A stretch of DNA of 64,000 nt from Pantoea agglomerans (lineage in GTDB: Bacteria > Pseudomonadota > Gammaproteobacteria > Enterobacterales > Enterobacteriaceae): NCBI RefSeq assembly GCF_020149765.1, contig NZ_CP083809.1:2976001-3040000 (forward strand), in the 5' to 3' direction. The notes below the pieces were generated by a model. That model was not told where the DNA came from. It worked only from the letters and a program-made list of their open reading frames with translations, and searched no databases. The position numbers were made by a program, and so were the translations under genes. This document shows positions 36,803 to 49,964 of the stretch, piece by piece. Position 1 is the first letter of the stretch. The number at the start of each line of letters is the position of its first letter.

Positions 36803-38485
36803 GTGCGCCAGCTTAATCGCCTTAACCAGTTCCAGCGCCTGTGGCAGCACAGCCAGGGCGCGCCCCAGCAGACCTGCGTCACCGAGATGGCCAGCCGCTG
36901 CTTTTGCAGCGACCGCCACCTGCGCACTCTGCTGTCGCAGTGGCAGCAGGCGGGCTGGCTGCGCTGGCAGGGCGAGCCGGGACGCGGCAAGCTGGGATTG
37001 CTGACCTTTCTCCGCACCCCCGAGCAGCTGCGGCAACAGCTGTTGCAGACGCAGCTGCAGGCGGGCAACGCCGCCGAAGCGCTGCAGGTGCTGGATATGG
37101 CGCCGGAGCGGCTGGTGAATGTGCTGCGTCCGCTGATGGGGGGACAGTGGCAAAACGACGCGCCGGTGCTGCGCATCCCCTACTATCGTCCGCTCGACTC
37201 CGTCGCGCCGCTGCAGATTGTTGGTCGTGCCGAGCAGCATCTGGCGCGCCAGCTCTTTTCTGGACTGACGCGTTTTGAAGCAGACGAGCCGGTCGGCGAT
37301 CTGGCGCATCACTGGCAGCACGACGACGAGGGCCGCGTCTGGCTGTTCTGGCTGCGCCCGCAGCTTTTCTGGCATAACGACGAGCCGCTGCAGGCCGCGC
37401 AGCTGGTCGAGCAGTTTCAGCGCATTTTGCAGGACGCCCGCGCGCGACGCCTGCTGGCGGAGGTTGAAAGCGTAGAGGCGCCGCATCCGCTGGCGCTGCG
37501 TTTTCAGCTCAGCCGTAGCGACTACTGGCTGCCCTGGCGACTGGCGCATCAGCTCTGTTTGTTACCGCATCCGCAGCAGCCACACCTCGGCAGCGGCCCG
37601 TGGAAGCTGGCGCACTTTACCCCCGAGCTGGTACGTATCGAGAGCCATGGGCGCTGGCACCTGCAGCTGCCGCTAATGCAGGCGGTTGAGTACTGGATTA
37701 CGCCGACGCTGTTCGATCGCGCGCTTGGCACCAGCTGCCGCCATCCGGTGCATATCGCCATCGGCGATGCGGCGGATCTGGCATCGCTGCGTCCGGTCAG
37801 CCGCAGCATCAGCCTCGGCTTTTGCTACCTCGCCTGCCGGCCGCGCGCTGGCTTTAGCCCGGCGCAGGCGCGTCGCCTGATCCGCCTGCTGCAGCAAAGC
37901 GGCATTGTGGCGCAGCTGCCGCTGGAAGAGGGCCTGATTACGCCAGGCAAAGAGCTGCTGCCGGGCTGGCCGGTGCCAGCGATTGAGGATGAGGCGGCGG
38001 ATCTGCCGCCGCGCCTGACGCTACACTACCAGCTTCCGGTTGAGCTGCATGAAATGGCGCAGGCGCTGCGTCAGCTGCTGCTGGCGGAGGGCTGCGAGCT
38101 TACCCTGATCTTTCACGACGTAAAAAGCTGGCAACGTATTGAGGATCTGGCGCAGGCCGATCTGGTAATGGGCGACCGGCTGATTGGCGACGCGCCGCTC
38201 TTTACCCTGGCGAGCTGGCTGGAGATCGACCAGCTGTGGCCGACGGAAACCAGCCATCGTCTGCGCCAGCAGCTGTCGGCGATACAGCAGCTGGCTGAGC
38301 CCGAGGCACGCCGCACCGCACTGCATCAGCTCTACCACGGCCTGATGTGCGACGGCCTGCTGCTGCCGCTGTTTAACTATCGCTATCAAATCTTCGCGCC
38401 GCCAGGCGTAGAGGGCATTCAGCTCAATACCCTGGGCTGGTTTGACTTCAGCCGCGCCTGGGTTCCACCGCCGCTGACGGCGTGA
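36803..38485 (+). CDS. ybaE: SgrR-family regulator/solute-binding fusion YbaE
   Basis: A 560-residue homologue of E. coli YbaE and relative of SgrR. It has an N-terminal winged helix ([20 protein letters not shown] ... [20 protein letters not shown], residues 1-55) fused to a periplasmic-type solute-binding domain without a signal peptide ([33 protein letters not shown]). The substrate is unknown; SgrR senses sugar-phosphate stress. It begins with GTG at 36803, aligned to E. coli MRLLNRLNQ. The ribosome site is poor, which fits a structured leader. queC follows on the same strand. Confidence 0.9.
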   Translation: MRQLNRLNQFQRLWQHSQGAPQQTCVTEMASRCFCSDRHLRTLLSQWQQAGWLRWQGEPGRGKLGLLTFLRTPEQLRQQLLQTQLQAGNAAEALQVLDMAPERLVNVLRPLMGGQWQNDAPVLRIPYYRPLDSVAPLQIVGRAEQHLARQLFSGLTRFEADEPVGDLAHHWQHDDEGRVWLFWLRPQLFWHNDEPLQAAQLVEQFQRILQDARARRLLAEVESVEAPHPLALRFQLSRSDYWLPWRLAHQLCLLPHPQQPHLGSGPWKLAHFTPELVRIESHGRWHLQLPLMQAVEYWITPTLFDRALGTSCRHPVHIAIGDAADLASLRPVSRSISLGFCYLACRPRAGFSPAQARRLIRLLQQSGIVAQLPLEEGLITPGKELLPGWPVPAIEDEAADLPPRLTLHYQLPVELHEMAQALRQLLLAEGCELTLIFHDVKSWQRIEDLAQADLVMGDRLIGDAPLFTLASWLEIDQLWPTETSHRLRQQLSAIQQLAEPEARRTALHQLYHGLMCDGLLLPLFNYRYQIFAPPGVEGIQLNTLGWFDFSRAWVPPPLTA

Positions 38486-38559
38486 AGCCGCGCTTCAGGC
38501 TGTTCAGCGGCCCGCAGAGTGATTACCATAGGCGCAAAATTTTCGACCAGGACAATATG

Positions 38560-39255
38560 ATGAAACGAGCCGTTGTGGTATTTAGCGGTGGCCAGGACTC
38601 CACCACCTGCCTGATTCAGGCGTTACAGCAGTATGACGAAGTACACTGCGTTACCTTCGACTACGGTCAGCGCCATCGCGAAGAGATCGACGTTGCGCGC
38701 GCGCTGGCGCTGAAGCTGGGCGCGCGCGCCCATAAGGTGCTCGACGTTACCCTGCTGAACGAGCTGGCGGTGAGCAGCCTGACCCGCGACAATATTCCGG
38801 TCCCCTCTTACGATCCCGCCGCCAGCGGCCTGCCGAGCACCTTTGTGCCGGGACGCAATATTCTGTTTCTGACGCTGGCGTCGGTTTACGCCTGGCAGGT
38901 CGAAGCGGAGGCGGTGATTACCGGGGTGTGCGAAACCGATTTTTCCGGCTATCCCGACTGCCGCGACGAGTTCGTCAAGGCGCTCAACCATGCGGTCAGC
39001 CTCGGCATGGCGCGCGAGGTGCGTTTCGAAACCCCGCTGATGTGGCTCAACAAAGCAGAGACCTGGGCGCTGGCCGACTACTGGCAGAGCCTGACGCTGG
39101 TGCGCGAAGAGACGCTGACCTGCTATAACGGCGTCAAGGGTGACGGCTGCGGCGAATGCGCCGCCTGCCATCTGCGCGCGCGCGGCCTGAACGACTATCT
39201 TGCCGATCGCGACGCCGTGATGGCGGCGATGAAGCGCAAAAGCGGCCTGGCCTGA
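38560..39255 (+). CDS. queC: 7-cyano-7-deazaguanine synthase QueC
   Basis: Makes preQ0 from 7-carboxy-7-deazaguanine in queuosine synthesis, using ATP and ammonia. The PP-loop [11 protein letters not shown] is at residues 7-17. The zinc-binding cysteines are in [20 protein letters not shown] (about 187-206). It is 231 residues, the same as E. coli. AGGA precedes the second of two adjacent ATGs (38557, 38560). The longer open frame from 38482 overlaps the ybaE stop and is not family-like. Confidence 0.96.
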   Translation: MKRAVVVFSGGQDSTTCLIQALQQYDEVHCVTFDYGQRHREEIDVARALALKLGARAHKVLDVTLLNELAVSSLTRDNIPVPSYDPAASGLPSTFVPGRNILFLTLASVYAWQVEAEAVITGVCETDFSGYPDCRDEFVKALNHAVSLGMAREVRFETPLMWLNKAETWALADYWQSLTLVREETLTCYNGVKGDGCGECAACHLRARGLNDYLADRDAVMAAMKRKSGLA

Positions 39256-39259
39256 GGCC

Positions 39260-39288
39260 GGCGCGGCACAGCCCGGTAGTGCCGCGCC
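39260..39288. terminator. queC/fadM convergent hairpin
   Basis: GGCGCGGCAC - 9 nt - GTGCCGCGCC, a perfect 10-bp stem filling the gap between convergent stops; no T run. Confidence 0.6.
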
Positions 39289-39294
39289 GCCCGC

Positions 39295-39693
39295 TCAGCC
39301 AGAGAAGGCTTCCAGCCGCGCGCGCAGCTCGCTCTCCAGCGCGACCGCTTTCTGCGTACGCAGATCGATGCAGACAAAGGTCAGCGCGGCATCCGCCACC
39401 AGGGTTTCGCTTCCCTCAAGCGTTACCCGCTGGGTAATCACGCCGCTTTTTCCGTTAAGCTGCGTGATTTCGCTGTGGATCACCAGAACGTCGCCCAGCA
39501 CGGCCGGACGACGGTAGTTGATATTGATATTCACCACCACGAACGCCAGCTGCTGCTGCTGCAACCAGTTAAACGCGTCCGCCTCTTCAAGCCACTGCCA
39601 GCGCGCCTCTTCGAGAAATTCCAGATAGCGCGCGTTATTGACGTGCTGATACACATCGAGGTGGTAGCCGCGAACTTTAATGGTGGTCTGCAT
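39295..39693 (-). CDS. fadM: long-chain acyl-CoA thioesterase FadM
   Basis: A 132-residue hotdog thioesterase acting on 3,5-tetradecadienoyl-CoA and similar beta-oxidation by-products. The motif VRGYHLDVYQHVNNARYLEF (residues about 8-27) carries the catalytic Asp, and VVVNININYRRPAVLGDVL follows. AGGAGATGTCAGGC precedes the ATG at 39693; an ATG three codons upstream abuts that site. Confidence 0.95.
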   Translation of the reverse strand: MQTTIKVRGYHLDVYQHVNNARYLEFLEEARWQWLEEADAFNWLQQQQLAFVVVNININYRRPAVLGDVLVIHSEITQLNGKSGVITQRVTLEGSETLVADAALTFVCIDLRTQKAVALESELRARLEAFSG

Positions 39694-39797
39694 GCCTGAC
39701 ATCTCCTGTCGTAAAAGAGGACCTAACTGGTATGACCTCTTTAGCGTAGCAAAAGCCTTTTTGCCGCGCGGCAAAAGCGTCAGGGTTGCGTCTCAGC

Positions 39798-42129
<2,332 letters not shown>

Positions 42130-42274
42130 GGTATGACAACGCTCCGCTGTAGTGTGGATATCAATCTCGGGCGCAACGCCTGTCGGATAAAGGTCGTTAC
42201 GCAACTGCCGTTTAGCCTGGCAGCTTCACCCCTGTTGAGACAAGTCTTAGCGCGATTTATCCCCGGATCCGAAT

Positions 42275-42302
42275 AAAAAAGGCACATCAAATTTGATGTG
42301 CC
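42275..42302 (-). terminator. hupB terminator
   Basis: A perfect 22-bp palindrome, arms GGCACATCAAA / TTTGATGTGCC, followed on the minus strand by six T. Confidence 0.93.
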
Positions 42303-42375
42303 CGTATGTTACATGAGAACGCTTGAACCGTCCTCTAGTCCACGGAAGAAAATGCCGCCGCGGACGGGTGCGTTG

Positions 42376-42651
42376 TCAGGCGTTGACAGCGTCTTTCAGC
42401 GCTTTACCGGCGCGGAAGCCCGGCACTTTACCTGCGGCAATAGTGATCTCTTTGCCAGTCTGCGGGTTGCGGCCGGTACGTGCGGCACGCTCGCGTACGG
42501 AGAAAGTGCCAAAGCCCACCAGAGCCACTTCGTCGCCGCCTTTCAGCGCGTCGGAAACAGAACTGGTGAATGCGTCCAAAACACGTCCCGCTGCTGCTTT
42601 AGAAATGTCAGCGTCTGCAGCAATTTTGTCGATCAACTGTGACTTATTCAC
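42376..42651 (-). CDS. hupB: DNA-binding protein HU-beta
   Basis: A 91-residue nucleoid protein that bends DNA, dimerising with itself or HU-alpha. The start [20 protein letters not shown], the beta arm [20 protein letters not shown] and the end KALKDAVNA are conserved. A GTG start at 42651 is preferred: GAGGGG lies 9 nt upstream and E. coli hupB also uses GTG. The ATG at 42660 directly abuts that site. The last residue Ala is extra compared with E. coli. Confidence 0.96.
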   Translation of the reverse strand: MNKSQLIDKIAADADISKAAAGRVLDAFTSSVSDALKGGDEVALVGFGTFSVRERAARTGRNPQTGKEITIAAGKVPGFRAGKALKDAVNA

Positions 42652-42799
42652 TCTCTTCATCCCCTCTTTTATTATTCACTTCATATCCGCGCGTCCCGGC
42701 GGATACGAATGCGCAGCACGTTATATCAAGCCTGTTGAGCCGAAACAACGGAATTCATCTTAATCGCTGAATCCGCAGCCCCCTAAATTAACGGCACTA

Positions 42800-42835
42800 A
42801 AAAAAGCTGGCAAGCGCTCATTGGCCTGCCAGCTT
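42800..42835 (-). terminator. lon terminator
   Basis: AAGCTGGCA pairs with TGCCAGCTT across 14 nt and is followed on the minus strand by a run of seven T, 30 bp past the lon stop. Confidence 0.88.
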
Positions 42836-42864
42836 CGCTTTTTAATGCTTTATGTCACTAATCA

Positions 42865-45219
42865 CTATTTTGCGGTAGCAACCTGCATGCCGTAAGGGGC
42901 GTTTTCCAGCGCAAGGCCTAATACTTCTTCAATGCGTTTCACCGGATGGATCTCCAGATCGGCGATAACGTTAGCCGGAATCTCTTCCAGATCGCGTTTA
43001 TTATCGTCCGGGATCAGCACCACTTTAATACCACCGCGATGGGCCGCCAGCAGCTTCTCTTTCAGGCCGCCGATCGGCAGTACCTGACCACGCAGCGTGA
43101 TCTCACCGGTCATCGCCACGTCGGAGCGCACCGGGTTGCCGGTCAGGCAGGAGACCAGCGCGGTACACATCGCGATACCGGCGCTCGGGCCATCCTTCGG
43201 TGTCGCACCTTCCGGTACGTGAACGTGGATGTCGCGCTTCTCGTAGAAATCGCCGTTGATACCCAGCTTCTCGGCGCGCGCGCGCACTACCGTCAGCGCC
43301 GCCTGGATCGACTCCTGCATCACTTCGCCCAGCGAGCCCGTGTAGGTCAGCTTGCCCTTGCCCGGTACGCAGGCGGTTTCGATGGTCAGCAGATCGCCGC
43401 CGACTTCGGTCCACGCAAGACCGGTGACCTGGCCGACGCGGTTTTCGCTTTCGGCACGGCCATAGTCGAAGCGCTGTACCCCCAGGTAATCCTTGAGGTT
43501 ATCGCCGTTGATGGTGATGTGCTTCTGCTCTTTATTCAGCAGCAGCGCTTTCACCGCCTTACGGCACAGCTTCGACAGTTCGCGCTCCAGGCTACGCACG
43601 CCCGCTTCGCGGGTGTAGTAGCGAATGATGCCGACGATGGCGCTGTCTTCAACCACGATTTCGCTCTGCTTCAGGGCGTTACGCTCAATCTGCTTCGGCA
43701 GCAGATGCTGTCTGGCGATATTGAGCTTCTCATCCTCGGTGTAACCAGAGAGGCGAATCACTTCCATACGGTCCAGCAGCGGTGCCGGAATGTTCATGGA
43801 GTTAGAGGTGGCAACGAACATCACGTCGGAGAGATCGTAATCCACTTCGAGGTAGTGATCGTTAAAGGCGATGTTCTGCTCGGGATCGAGCACTTCCAGC
43901 AGCGCGGAAGCGGGATCGCCACGCATGTCGGATGACATTTTGTCGATCTCGTCCAGCAGGAACAGCGGGTTTTTCACCCCGACCTTCGCCATTTTCTGGA
44001 TCAGTTTACCAGGCATAGAACCGATGTAGGTACGACGGTGACCACGGATTTCCGCTTCATCACGCACGCCGCCCAGCGCCATACGCACATACTTACGGCC
44101 GGTCGCTTTGGCGATAGACTGACCCAGCGAGGTTTTACCCACGCCCGGCGGTCCCACCAGACAGAGGATTGGGCCTTTGATTTTGCTGACGCGACTCTGT
44201 ACGGCGAGATATTCCAGGATACGGTCTTTGACGCGCTCCAGGCCGTAGTGGTCAGTGTCCAGCGTCTCCTGGGCTTTGCGCAGGTCTTTCTTGACCTTGC
44301 TGCGCGCGTTCCACGGCACCTGAACCATCCAGTCGATATAGCCGCGCACCACCGTTGCTTCGGCGGACATCGGCGACATCATTTTTAACTTTTGCAGCTC
44401 GGCTTCGGCTTTTTCACGCGCTTCGGTCGGCATTTTCGCCGCGTCGATTTTGCGCTTCAGGGCTTCGTACTCATCCGGCACGTCGTCCATTTCGCCCAGC
44501 TCTTTCTGAATGGCCTTCATCTGCTCATTCAGGTAATACTCGCGCTGGCTCTTCTCCATCTGCTTTTTCACGCGGTTGCGAATGCGCTTCTCAACCTGCA
44601 GCAGATCGATTTCCGATTCCATCATTGCCATAAGATATTCCAGACGCTCGTTCACGTCTGACATCTCCAGCACTGACTGTTTATCGGCTAATTTCAGCGG
44701 CATATGCGCCGCAACGGTGTCGGCAAGACGCGCCGCATCGTCGATATTGTTCAGCGAGGTGAGCACTTCCGGCGGGATCTTTTTGTTCAGCTTGATATAG
44801 CCTTCAAACTGATTGATCGCCGTACGTACCAGCACTTCCTGCTCGCGCTCTTCGATTTCCGGCGAGATCAGGTACTCCGCCTGCGCGGTAAAATGGTCGC
44901 CATTATCCGCGAGGGTGGTGATATGTGCGCGCTGCAGGCCTTCGACTAAAACTTTTACGGTGCCGTCAGGCAGTTTTAGCATCTGCAGCACAGAGGCTAC
45001 GGTCCCTACAGAGAAGAGATCGTTAATGCCAGGTTCATCCGTTGAAGCCTCTTTCTGGGCAACCAGCATGATCTTCTTGTCATGATCCATCGCCGCTTCA
45101 AGGCAACGAATCGATTTTTCCCGACCAACAAACAACGGAATTACCATGTGCGGATAAACCACCACGTCGCGCAGAGGCAACACGGGGATTTCAATGCGTT
45201 CAGAACGCTCAGGATTCAT
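42865..45219 (-). CDS. lon: ATP-dependent protease Lon
   Basis: Homohexameric AAA+ protease removing misfolded and regulatory proteins. It has 784 residues, as in E. coli. Domains in order are the substrate-binding LON domain ([20 protein letters not shown]), a coiled-coil middle, AAA+ (Walker [21 protein letters not shown] near 356; Walker [11 protein letters not shown]) and the serine protease domain. The catalytic Ser is in [11 protein letters not shown] (about 679) and the Lys in [24 protein letters not shown] precedes the ATG. A heat-shock promoter lies 86 bp upstream. Confidence 0.98.
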   Translation of the reverse strand: MNPERSERIEIPVLPLRDVVVYPHMVIPLFVGREKSIRCLEAAMDHDKKIMLVAQKEASTDEPGINDLFSVGTVASVLQMLKLPDGTVKVLVEGLQRAHITTLADNGDHFTAQAEYLISPEIEEREQEVLVRTAINQFEGYIKLNKKIPPEVLTSLNNIDDAARLADTVAAHMPLKLADKQSVLEMSDVNERLEYLMAMMESEIDLLQVEKRIRNRVKKQMEKSQREYYLNEQMKAIQKELGEMDDVPDEYEALKRKIDAAKMPTEAREKAEAELQKLKMMSPMSAEATVVRGYIDWMVQVPWNARSKVKKDLRKAQETLDTDHYGLERVKDRILEYLAVQSRVSKIKGPILCLVGPPGVGKTSLGQSIAKATGRKYVRMALGGVRDEAEIRGHRRTYIGSMPGKLIQKMAKVGVKNPLFLLDEIDKMSSDMRGDPASALLEVLDPEQNIAFNDHYLEVDYDLSDVMFVATSNSMNIPAPLLDRMEVIRLSGYTEDEKLNIARQHLLPKQIERNALKQSEIVVEDSAIVGIIRYYTREAGVRSLERELSKLCRKAVKALLLNKEQKHITINGDNLKDYLGVQRFDYGRAESENRVGQVTGLAWTEVGGDLLTIETACVPGKGKLTYTGSLGEVMQESIQAALTVVRARAEKLGINGDFYEKRDIHVHVPEGATPKDGPSAGIAMCTALVSCLTGNPVRSDVAMTGEITLRGQVLPIGGLKEKLLAAHRGGIKVVLIPDDNKRDLEEIPANVIADLEIHPVKRIEEVLGLALENAPYGMQVATAK

Positions 45220-45304
45220 AGAGCTCTCTCTTAGTTAGTGTCCGCCAGGTGATGGGCACCGCATAATGCAGGGAATGTGCAGTTAAACCCACAGGATTAT
45301 GAGT

Positions 45305-45332
45305 ATATGGGGATGATCGTCCGACATTCAAC
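45305..45332 (-). promoter_or_regulatory. sigma-32 promoter of lon
   Basis: The minus strand reads GTTGAAT (45332-45326), 13 nt, CCCCATAT (45312-45305), closely resembling the E. coli lon heat-shock promoter. Confidence 0.85.
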
Positions 45333-45352
45333 GTCATGAGAGTGAGAAAAAC

Positions 45353-45379
45353 AAAAGGGGAAAGAATTTTCCCCTTTTT
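45353..45379 (-). terminator. clpX terminator
   Basis: AAAAGGGGAAA - ATTC - TTTCCCCTTTT on the minus strand, followed by GTTTTT, 31 bp past the clpX stop and just upstream of the lon promoter. Confidence 0.88.
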
Positions 45380-45409
45380 TAATAATATCAACGCCCTTGC
45401 GGTGGCGAA

Positions 45410-46681
45410 TTATTCGCCAGATGCCTGGGCTTCATGCTTGCCGTAGATCAGCATCGGCTCTGACTGGCCTTCGATAACCGACTCGTCGATTACCACTTTT
45501 TCCACGTCTTCCATAGAAGGCAGGTCATACATGGTTTCCAGCAGCGCGCCTTCAACGATAGAACGCAGACCACGCGCACCGGTTTTACGCGACATCGCTT
45601 TTTTGGCGATGGCGGTCAGGGCTTCGTCACGGAACTCCAGCTCAACGCCTTCCAGGTTGAACAACGCCTGGTACTGTTTGGTCAGAGCGTTTTTCGGCTC
45701 GCGCAGGATCTGGATCAGCGCCTCTTCACTCAGCTCGTTGAGCGTCGCAACGACCGGCAGACGACCAATGAATTCCGGGATCAGGCCAAATTTGATCAGA
45801 TCTTCAGGCTCAACCTGAGAGAGCAGCTCGCCTTCGCTCGCTTTTTCCGATTTGCCTTTCACCGTGGCGCCGAAGCCGATGCCGGAGCCGGTTTCCACGC
45901 GCTGGGAGATGACTTTATCCAGGCCCGCGAACGCGCCGCCGCAGATAAACAGAATTTTTGAGGTATCTACCTGCAAAAACTCCTGCTGCGGATGCTTGCG
46001 GCCGCCCTGCGGTGGAACTGCCGCCACGGTGCCTTCAATCAGCTTCAGCAGCGCCTGCTGCACGCCTTCGCCGGAGACGTCGCGGGTAATCGACGGGTTA
46101 TCCGACTTACGCGAGATTTTATCGATCTCATCGATGTAGACGATGCCGCGCTGCGCTTTCTGCACGTCGTAGTCGCACTTCTGCAGCAGCTTCTGGATGA
46201 TGTTTTCCACATCTTCGCCCACGTAGCCCGCTTCGGTCAGCGTGGTGGCGTCAGCCATGGTGAAAGGCACATCCAGCAGGCGCGCCAGCGTCTCTGCCAG
46301 CAGGGTTTTACCGCTACCGGTCGGCCCGATCAGCAGGATGTTACTTTTACCCAGCTCAATGCCGTTGCTGGTATCGCCGTTGCGCAGGCGTTTGTAGTGG
46401 TTGTACACCGCAACCGCCAGCACTTTTTTCGCCTTTTCCTGGCCGATAACATAATCATCGAGGTGATGGCGGATTTCGTGCGGCGTAGGCAGCGCGCTAC
46501 GTTCGCGATGCGGGGCAACTTCTTTAATCTCTTCGCGAATGATGTCATTGCACAGATCGACACATTCGTCGCAGATATACACTGACGGCCCGGCAATCAG
46601 CTTACGCACTTCATGCTGGCTTTTGCCGCAAAAAGAGCAGTACAGCAACTTACCTGAACCGTCTTTGCGCTTATCTGTCAT
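45410..46681 (-). CDS. clpX: ATP-dependent unfoldase ClpX
   Basis: AAA+ hexamer that unfolds substrates (ssrA-tagged and others) for ClpP. It has 423 residues. The N-terminal C4 zinc-binding domain ([30 protein letters not shown]) is followed by Walker [16 protein letters not shown], the pore loop GYVGEDVE, Walker [11 protein letters not shown] and the ClpP-docking IGF loop ([10 protein letters not shown]). AGAGGTTAACTG precedes the ATG. It lies 127 bp downstream of clpP. Confidence 0.98.
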   Translation of the reverse strand: MTDKRKDGSGKLLYCSFCGKSQHEVRKLIAGPSVYICDECVDLCNDIIREEIKEVAPHRERSALPTPHEIRHHLDDYVIGQEKAKKVLAVAVYNHYKRLRNGDTSNGIELGKSNILLIGPTGSGKTLLAETLARLLDVPFTMADATTLTEAGYVGEDVENIIQKLLQKCDYDVQKAQRGIVYIDEIDKISRKSDNPSITRDVSGEGVQQALLKLIEGTVAAVPPQGGRKHPQQEFLQVDTSKILFICGGAFAGLDKVISQRVETGSGIGFGATVKGKSEKASEGELLSQVEPEDLIKFGLIPEFIGRLPVVATLNELSEEALIQILREPKNALTKQYQALFNLEGVELEFRDEALTAIAKKAMSRKTGARGLRSIVEGALLETMYDLPSMEDVEKVVIDESVIEGQSEPMLIYGKHEAQASGE

Positions 46682-46808
46682 CAGTTAACCTCTTCTTGTT
46701 CTCAGGCCATACAGGCGTACGGCGCAGGCCGTGCGAACACGGCCAATATTCATTCAACTCAAACCCGTTTCCCACTAACTATAGCGTAAGGAGACGGGCA
46801 GATGAGTC

Positions 46809-47432
46809 TTATTCGCGATGTGTCAGGACGGAGTCGACTAAACCATACTCTACCGCTTCACTCGCCGAGAGGAAACGGTCACGCTCGGTATCGCGCTCAA
46901 TTTCTTCCAGCGACTTGCCGGTATGCTCCGCCATCAGCTCATTCATGCGCTGTTTCACTTTCAGAATCTCTTTCGCATGAATCTCAATGTCGGTCGCCTG
47001 GCCCTGATAGCCGCCCAGCGGCTGGTGGATCATCACGCGCGAGTTCGGCAGGCAGAAGCGCTTGCCTTTAGTGCCGGCGGTCAGCAGGAACGCGCCCATA
47101 GAACAGGCCTGGCCCATACAGATAGTGCTGACGTCAGGCTTGATAAATTTCATGGTGTCGTAAATCGACATGCCCGCGGTGATGACGCCGCCCGGGGAGT
47201 TAATATAGAGATAGATATCTTTCTCAGGGTTTTCCGCTTCCAGAAACAGCATCTGCGCCACGATCAGATTGGCCATGTGATCTTCAACCTGACCGGTCAG
47301 GAAGATGACGCGCTCTTTCAGCAGGCGAGAATAGATGTCGTAGGAACGCTCGCCGCGCGAAGTCTGTTCAACCACCATGGGCACCAGCGCATTGCGCGGC
47401 GCAGTAAATTCACGATCGCCACTGTATGACAT
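46809..47432 (-). CDS. clpP: ATP-dependent Clp protease proteolytic subunit ClpP
   Basis: Tetradecameric serine protease of 207 residues. The catalytic Ser is in [15 protein letters not shown], the His in [20 protein letters not shown], and the Asp follows in TERDRFLS. The residue just before the nucleophile is cysteine where E. coli has alanine. The short propeptide [16 protein letters not shown] is present. AGGAGACGGTA precedes the ATG at 47432; the upstream ATG at 47456 has no site. It is transcribed from a sigma-32-like promoter with clpX downstream. Confidence 0.97.
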   Translation of the reverse strand: MSYSGDREFTAPRNALVPMVVEQTSRGERSYDIYSRLLKERVIFLTGQVEDHMANLIVAQMLFLEAENPEKDIYLYINSPGGVITAGMSIYDTMKFIKPDVSTICMGQACSMGAFLLTAGTKGKRFCLPNSRVMIHQPLGGYQGQATDIEIHAKEILKVKQRMNELMAEHTGKSLEEIERDTERDRFLSASEAVEYGLVDSVLTHRE

Positions 47433-47576
47433 TACCGTCTCCTGGATATAGTTCATTGGCTACATTCTGTACCGATTGTTTCTGAAGCGAGCACGCTTAG
47501 CGCTGCTCCGCTCCGTTTCCGACACCTTCAAGGACGGTTAATCAGCCAGTCTAACTCTCTTCTGCATACTCCCTCA

Positions 47577-47605
47577 ATCTGGGGATACTGCCCTGCTGTT
47601 TCAAG
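47577..47605 (-). promoter_or_regulatory. sigma-32 promoter of clpP-clpX
   Basis: The minus strand reads CTTGAAA (47605-47599), 14 nt, CCCCAGAT (47584-47577), a near-consensus heat-shock promoter about 145 bp before clpP. The rest of the 336-bp clpP-tig gap (47433-47768) holds the tig terminator and no gene that I can see. Confidence 0.8.
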
Positions 47606-47717
47606 CATAACAACCTTTTCTCTATTCGCTAACCGGGAAAAAGCGCAACGTGAATAATTTGCCGATTTATTAAGCGAATAGCGGCGGATAAGAGGCGATG
47701 GTGCCGGAAAAACAAAA

Positions 47718-47745
47718 AAGCCCGCGACTTTGCAGCCGCGGGCTT
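47718..47745 (-). terminator. tig terminator
   Basis: AAGCCCGCG pairs with CGCGGGCTT and is followed on the minus strand by TTTTTTG, 24 bp past the tig stop. Confidence 0.9.
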
Positions 47746-47768
47746 AGCACTTCTGGTTAAATCAGCGA

Positions 47769-49073
47769 TCAGGCAGCGGTGGTCTGATTCATCAGTTCCT
47801 GGAAGCTGGTCGCTTTCTCAGTCACTTTCGCTTTTTCCAGAACGGCTTCGACCGCCTGCTCTTCCAGCGCAACGTTGCGCATGTTGTTCATCAGCTCGTT
47901 GTTCTTGCTGTAGAACTCGATTACTTCCTGCGGATCTTCGTAAGCAGAGGCCATCTCTTCGATCAGTGCGTTAACGCGCGCTTCGTCAGCCTTCAGCTCA
48001 TGGGTGCGAATCACTTCGCCCAGCAGCAGACCAACAACCACACGGCGTTTCGCCTGCTCTTCGAACAGCTCGCGCGGCAGTTCCAGCGCTTGCTTCTCGT
48101 TGCCGCCGAAGCGCTGTGCAGCCTGGCGACGCAGCACGTCGATTTCGCTGTCGATCAGGGCAGCTGGCACGTCGATGTCGTTGGCTTTCACCAGACCGTC
48201 GATCGCCTGGGTTTTCACGCGGTTGCGGATAGCGCCTTTCAGCTCGCGGTCCATGTTTTTACGCACTTCAGCGCGCAGACCTTCGATTGAACCATCTTCC
48301 ACGCCGAAACGCTTGATGAAATCTTCGGTCAGCTCCGGCAGCTCGCGCGTTTCAACTTTCTTCAGCACGATCTCGAACTTCGCGTCTTTCCCTTTCAGGT
48401 TTTCCGCGTGGTAGTCTTCCGGGAATTTCACGTCGATGGTGAACGTTTCGCCCGCTTTATGACCCACGATGCCCTCTTCGAAGCCCGGGATCATACGGCC
48501 CTGGCCCATCGCCAGCACGAAGTCAGAGGCTTTGCCGCCTTCGAACTCTTCGCCGTCTACAGAGCCGGTGAAGTCGATGGTCGCGCGATCTTCAGCAGTC
48601 GCTGCCGCATCGCTCTCTTTCCAGTTGGCCTGCTGCTTGCGCAGGGTGTCCAGCATGGCGTCGACGTCAGCGTCGGTCACTTCTACCAGCGGTTTTTCAA
48701 CTTCGATGCTGTCCAGACCCTGCAGTTCAACTTCCGGGTAGACTTCGAATTCAACGGCGTAGGTAAAATCTTCGCCTTCTTTATACTCGCCCGGCACGTA
48801 GTTTGGCGCGCCAGCCGGGTTGATTTTTTCTTTGATGATGGCGTCAACGAAGTTGCGCGTCATCAGCTCGCCCAGTACGTCCTGGCGAACGGAAGCGCCG
48901 TAGCGCTGTGCAATGATATTGGCCGGCACTTTGCCTTTACGGAAACCATCGATACGGACTTTTTTCGCCACTTCCACCAGTTCTTTCTTCACTGCGCTTT
49001 CGATGCTGTCAGCGGGGACAGTAATCGTAATGCGACGGCCCAGACCCTGCGTGGTTTCTACTGAAACTGTCAT
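47769..49073 (-). CDS. tig: trigger factor (ribosome-bound chaperone and prolyl isomerase)
   Basis: A 434-residue chaperone that meets nascent chains at the ribosome exit. The ribosome-binding signature GFRKGKVP is at about residues 43-50, the FKBP-type isomerase domain ([20 protein letters not shown]) is near 155-240, and the helical C-terminal arms end [27 protein letters not shown] precedes the ATG. It lies upstream of clpPX on the same strand, as in E. coli. Confidence 0.97.
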   Translation of the reverse strand: MTVSVETTQGLGRRITITVPADSIESAVKKELVEVAKKVRIDGFRKGKVPANIIAQRYGASVRQDVLGELMTRNFVDAIIKEKINPAGAPNYVPGEYKEGEDFTYAVEFEVYPEVELQGLDSIEVEKPLVEVTDADVDAMLDTLRKQQANWKESDAAATAEDRATIDFTGSVDGEEFEGGKASDFVLAMGQGRMIPGFEEGIVGHKAGETFTIDVKFPEDYHAENLKGKDAKFEIVLKKVETRELPELTEDFIKRFGVEDGSIEGLRAEVRKNMDRELKGAIRNRVKTQAIDGLVKANDIDVPAALIDSEIDVLRRQAAQRFGGNEKQALELPRELFEEQAKRRVVVGLLLGEVIRTHELKADEARVNALIEEMASAYEDPQEVIEFYSKNNELMNNMRNVALEEQAVEAVLEKAKVTEKATSFQELMNQTTAA

Positions 49074-49336
49074 CTTGTTACCTCAAAAAATCGCGTGCTC
49101 GGTCAACTTCAGACACCACACATTATGCAATGCGCCGTATCCAACAACCGGGACGGCTTCCATTAAGAGAACCTGATCCCTGTCACCAGAAGCGTCCCGA
49201 AGACATTCCGGAAAAATAGACGCAGCATTATAGCGGCATCGCCCTGGTGAGTCGAGGCTGTAAACTCACCACTTTTTAACGGGTTTGCTGCTTTTTTGCG
49301 CCGGAGATCGCGTTTATCGCTAAATAATAAAAAAAA

Positions 49337-49356
49337 ACGGCCCGCAGGCCGTTTTT
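49337..49356 (-). terminator. bolA terminator
   Basis: AACGGCC CGCA GGCCGTT, followed by nine T on the minus strand (six T on the plus), 15 bp past the bolA stop. Confidence 0.92.
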
Positions 49357-49370
49357 TAAATGTGGAGAGA

Positions 49371-49685
49371 TCAGGCAAGGGTGCCGGCGCCGCGGCAGTT
49401 TGGTGAGGCGAGTACGGTATCCTGCAGCCCTTCCCACTCTTTCAGGGTGTAGGTATGCAGCGCCAGCGCGTGTACGCTGCCAGCCAGTTCAGCGGCCAGC
49501 TCGCCATAAATCGCCCGGTGACGCGCCAGAAAGCGCTGGCCAGCAAAGACGTCGCTGACGATAACCACCTTGAAATGGCTTTCTGAACCCGCCGGAACAT
49601 TGTGACGATAGCTTTCGTCATGCACTTCCAGATGAGCCGGCTCAAAAGCCAGGCGCAGCTTCTCTTCAATCTGTTCGCGAATCAT
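49371..49685 (-). CDS. bolA: BolA morphogene/iron-sulfur-linked regulator
   Basis: A 104-residue protein induced in stationary phase and stress; it affects cell shape and pairs with monothiol glutaredoxin. The BolA fold includes [20 protein letters not shown] and [20 protein letters not shown] (with the conserved His). The ATG at 49685 follows AGGAAAGAGACG; the ATG at 49700 is upstream of that site. It stands between tig and the divergent yajG. Confidence 0.95.
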   Translation of the reverse strand: MIREQIEEKLRLAFEPAHLEVHDESYRHNVPAGSESHFKVVIVSDVFAGQRFLARHRAIYGELAAELAGSVHALALHTYTLKEWEGLQDTVLASPNCRGAGTLA

Positions 49686-49964
49686 CGTCTCTTTCCTCAA
49701 TGGCGAGCGCTGTGCCCCATCTGGTTAAATATTAGTAGCTTTTCAGGCGTACCCGCACAAATGTGTGAAAATATTTCCACCGCCCTCTAAACCGACCAGC
49801 ATGATAGCGCAGCGAGAAAGGCGGTCAATGCCCCGGTTTTTCTTAGGGTATAAAAAAGGCGGTTAGCGCGAATTTCCCCCTCGCGAGGGCTTTTTTCACC
49901 GCCGCGCAATGCTATGATGGCCGCAGTTTTTGCAAACCAACCCACACCATTAATGAGAATAAGC

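Noticed and set aside
49878..49896. CCCTCGCGAGGG followed by CTTTTTT upstream of yajG, terminator-like
   Set aside because: The stem has only four pairs with a four-base loop, and no plus-strand gene precedes it.
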